Shown: piece by piece, positions 62,484 through 64,000 of the stretch
Layout: each line of letters begins with the position of its first letter
How positions within the stretch are numbered: position 1 is the stretch's first letter
Source of the DNA: an uncultured Rhodobiaceae bacterium
GTDB taxonomy: Bacteria; Pseudomonadota; Alphaproteobacteria; Rhizobiales; TMED25
Assembly: GCA_913045225.1 (NCBI GenBank)
Contig: CAJWPC010000003.1
Span: forward strand, 156,705 to 220,704
Reading direction: 5' to 3'
Length of the DNA stretch: 64,000 bases
Position numbers and translations under genes: made by a program
The notes under the pieces: generated by a model
The model's input: the letters and a program-made list of their open reading frames with translations, nothing else
Told to the model about the DNA's origin: nothing
Database searches by the model: none

Positions 62484-63347
62484 TTATTTATCAAAAAAAT
62501 CAGCGAGGCTTATCTTGGCTGACCCTGGTTTTAGTGGTTTTGGTTGGTCTGCATGATACTTCCAACCGGTGAGAGTTAATATTTGAAAAGTTGACATTAC
62601 CCCATCTTCAGTAGGCGTAACATCTTTCATCAATTCGGATGTCTTATTCCATATACTTCTTGAAATATTTGGTTTGTCTATATTTAAGTAGTTATTCTCA
62701 CCCATAGATCTGATTAATTTCACCAATTGATAAACATCTTTCGTGGGAACCTTAATTGTTGTGTCATCCGCAACACAAAGTTTGAATCCTGAGCTTTGCA
62801 AGATATCACCCGCTGTTCTGATATCAGTAAATGGGTGTATACGTGGGTATACCTTTTCTTTGAATTGTTCTTCGGCTGCAAGTAGACAACTCCTGAGTTC
62901 TCTTAATGTTTCTGAACCGAACATACTGCATAGCATTAGTCCATCAGGCTTCAAGAGTGCATGTATCTTTTCTAACGAGCTTTTGAGATTATTTGATGCG
63001 TGAAGCATAAGGTCGGATAGAATCAAATCAAATGAATTCTCTTGAAAGGGCAAGTATTCCTCATCCTCAATCATTATTGCTTTTTTGTTTGATAAACTTA
63101 TTGGGCTGACAATTAATGGATCTTTTATTTTTTTAGTAAGGGATTTAGATGATATAAAATTTTTATTCTTTGTAAGAATTAGAATTGATTTAAACTCCCT
63201 ATTTATTTCATCTAATCTCGATGTTAGATCTTGGGCAGTGTGCTCATAAATGAAGTTTGGTATATCATAATTCATCGCTCGAACCCGAGAGCGTCTTAAC
63301 TTCTTTCGGTTGAATAATATCTTATTTTCTTTCTGATATTCGGACAT
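62484..63347 (-). CDS. SAM-dependent methyltransferase (BioC/NDUFAF5-like)
   Basis: 287 aa. RRSRVRAMNYDIPNFIYEHT at the N-terminus and ENSFDLILSDLMLHASNN (motif post-I/II) with LKPDGLMLCSMFGSETLREL are typical of the alphaproteobacterial BioC-like/NDUFAF5-like group. The usual GxGxG motif I is degenerate (ILILTKNK), so SAM binding is not assured. Convergent with mutT (gap 7 bases) and divergent from grxC. Confidence 0.8.
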   Translation of the reverse strand: MSEYQKENKILFNRKKLRRSRVRAMNYDIPNFIYEHTAQDLTSRLDEINREFKSILILTKNKNFISSKSLTKKIKDPLIVSPISLSNKKAIMIEDEEYLPFQENSFDLILSDLMLHASNNLKSSLEKIHALLKPDGLMLCSMFGSETLRELRSCLLAAEEQFKEKVYPRIHPFTDIRTAGDILQSSGFKLCVADDTTIKVPTKDVYQLVKLIRSMGENNYLNIDKPNISRSIWNKTSELMKDVTPTEDGVMSTFQILTLTGWKYHADQPKPLKPGSAKISLADFFDK

Positions 63348-63424
63348 CTGTTAAATTGGATTTGTAATATTATGAAACATATCATATTTACATTTAATAT
63401 TAAAAAAATAGATTTGTATAAAAA

Positions 63425-63697
63425 ATGTCAATGAATATAGAAATATATACGTCAGTAAACTGCTTCTATTGTGTTGCAGCTAAGAGATTGTTGGACGAAA
63501 AAAATATTAGCTATTCCGAATACGATGTTTCAAGTGATATTACTCTCAGGAAAAAGATGCTTGAAAAAGCTAATGGTTCGAGAACTGTGCCACAAATATT
63601 TATAAATGATGTTCACATTGGTGGTTGTGATGAGCTGTATGAAATGGATAGGAAGGGTGCATTAAACGACATTATTTCAAATAATATAAATGAGTAA
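63425..63697 (+). CDS. grxC: Glutaredoxin 3 (GrxC type)
   Basis: 90 aa. Dithiol active site C13-x-x-C16 in VNCFYCVAAKRLL, cis-Pro in RTVPQIFIND and the glutathione-binding HIGGCDEL. Reduces disulfides with glutathione. Its ATGAGTAA end provides the start of the next gene (8-base overlap). Confidence 0.93.
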   Translation: MSMNIEIYTSVNCFYCVAAKRLLDEKNISYSEYDVSSDITLRKKMLEKANGSRTVPQIFINDVHIGGCDELYEMDRKGALNDIISNNINE

Positions 63698-64000
63698 AAA
63701 TCATAAATTTAGGGTTGCTTGTATTCAGATGACGACAGGCACAAAAATATCTGAAAATCTCTCTATACTGGAGACCAGGTTTCAGGAAGCAAAAGAAAAG
63801 GGCGCAGACTTTATTGTAACACCGGAACAATCCCTTCTAATGGCAGAAAATAAAGCCTCTTTATTTGAAAATATCTCTTATGAAGATGAAGATTTTGGAT
63901 TAAGGGAACTTAGGGGTATAGTCAAAAAGGTAGGTTTATTTGTGATAGTTGGCTCTATATCCATAAAATACAATGAGGATTTGGCGCTTAATAGGACATA
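63690..64000 (+). CDS. Carbon-nitrogen hydrolase (nitrilase family), N-terminal part
   Basis: Only the first 103 codons are in the window. FRVACIQMTTGTKISENLSI and GADFIVTPEQSLLMAENKAS carry the catalytic Glu (in TPEQS), and GLFVIVGSISI follows, a typical nitrilase superfamily start. Position after grxC matches the alphaproteobacterial deaminated-glutathione amidase-like gene (Nit1-like). The catalytic Lys and Cys lie beyond the edge. It overlaps grxC by 8 bases. Confidence 0.88.
   Translation, partial: MSKNHKFRVACIQMTTGTKISENLSILETRFQEAKEKGADFIVTPEQSLLMAENKASLFENISYEDEDFGLRELRGIVKKVGLFVIVGSISIKYNEDLALNRT

Overview
The window is AT-rich, gene-dense chromosomal DNA from what looks like a streamlined marine-type alphaproteobacterium. 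This rests on the gene sets and their order: dapF-mtaB divergent from ffh-rpsP-trmD; CobS-CobT followed by a DnaJ-domain gene; a SUV3-like helicase with fdxA and carD; a DUF3108 gene divergent from rpmB; and argJ-mutT-methyltransferase-grxC-nitrilase. A finer placement (for example a low-GC Rhodospirillales, SAR116 or AEGEAN-169 relative) is a guess that only a tree could settle. Intergenic space is minimal: several convergent gene pairs abut at their stop codons and many co-directional genes overlap by 1 to 14 bases.

Layout. (1) 1-5076: core genes for lysine and cell wall (dapF), tRNA modification (mtaB, trmD), protein targeting (ffh) and translation (rpsP). rimM and rplS, usual neighbours here, are absent. 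(2) 5144-28509: a long accessory block of catabolic and transport genes. Its left half holds a Gfo/Idh oxidoreductase, a stress protein, a thiolase/DUF35/ThDP-enzyme trio, an AhpD-like protein, a dihydroxybenzoate-decarboxylase-like amidohydrolase and a complete polyamine-type ABC transporter. Its right half holds an acyl-CoA dehydrogenase, a GST, a D-2-hydroxyacid dehydrogenase, an alpha/beta (C-C type) hydrolase, a metal-dependent cyclase, a second ThDP enzyme, an M24 protein with an altered metal site, a 2-oxoacid dehydrogenase E1-alpha/E1-beta/E2 set and a 3-hydroxyisobutyrate-dehydrogenase-like enzyme. This is the best candidate for an undescribed pathway: it combines many C-C bond breaking enzymes, yet its substrate cannot be read from sequence. 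(3) 28524-30107: initiator tRNA, a beta-lactamase-fold serine hydrolase, then a 3'-half copy of the initiator tRNA, which looks like a relic duplication or insertion boundary. (4) 30174-33494: MFS transporter, then a cobalamin riboswitch controlling cbtB-cbtA and probably a TauE-like permease. (5) 33501-44961: a mixed region of small enzymes, tRNA-Arg(ACG), tRNA-Arg(CCT), a cold-shock gene, a run of small membrane proteins of unknown function, a capsule-type glycosyltransferase, a MOSC protein and an orphan substrate-binding-like protein. (6) 45002-64000: core genes again: carD, fdxA, helicase, rpmB, queuosine-precursor transporter, cobT-cobS-dnaJ, bolA, aroK-aroB, xerD, accA, secA, argJ, mutT, a methyltransferase, grxC and the start of a nitrilase.

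How the genes work together. Cobalt uptake (riboswitch, cbtBA) and the aerobic cobaltochelatase subunits CobS and CobT point to aerobic-type B12 synthesis; CobN is not in the window. The E1/E2 complex has no E3 gene nearby and probably borrows a lipoamide dehydrogenase from elsewhere. No rRNA, CRISPR array, transposase or prophage module was seen. All functional calls come from motifs and remembered family features; no database search was run.
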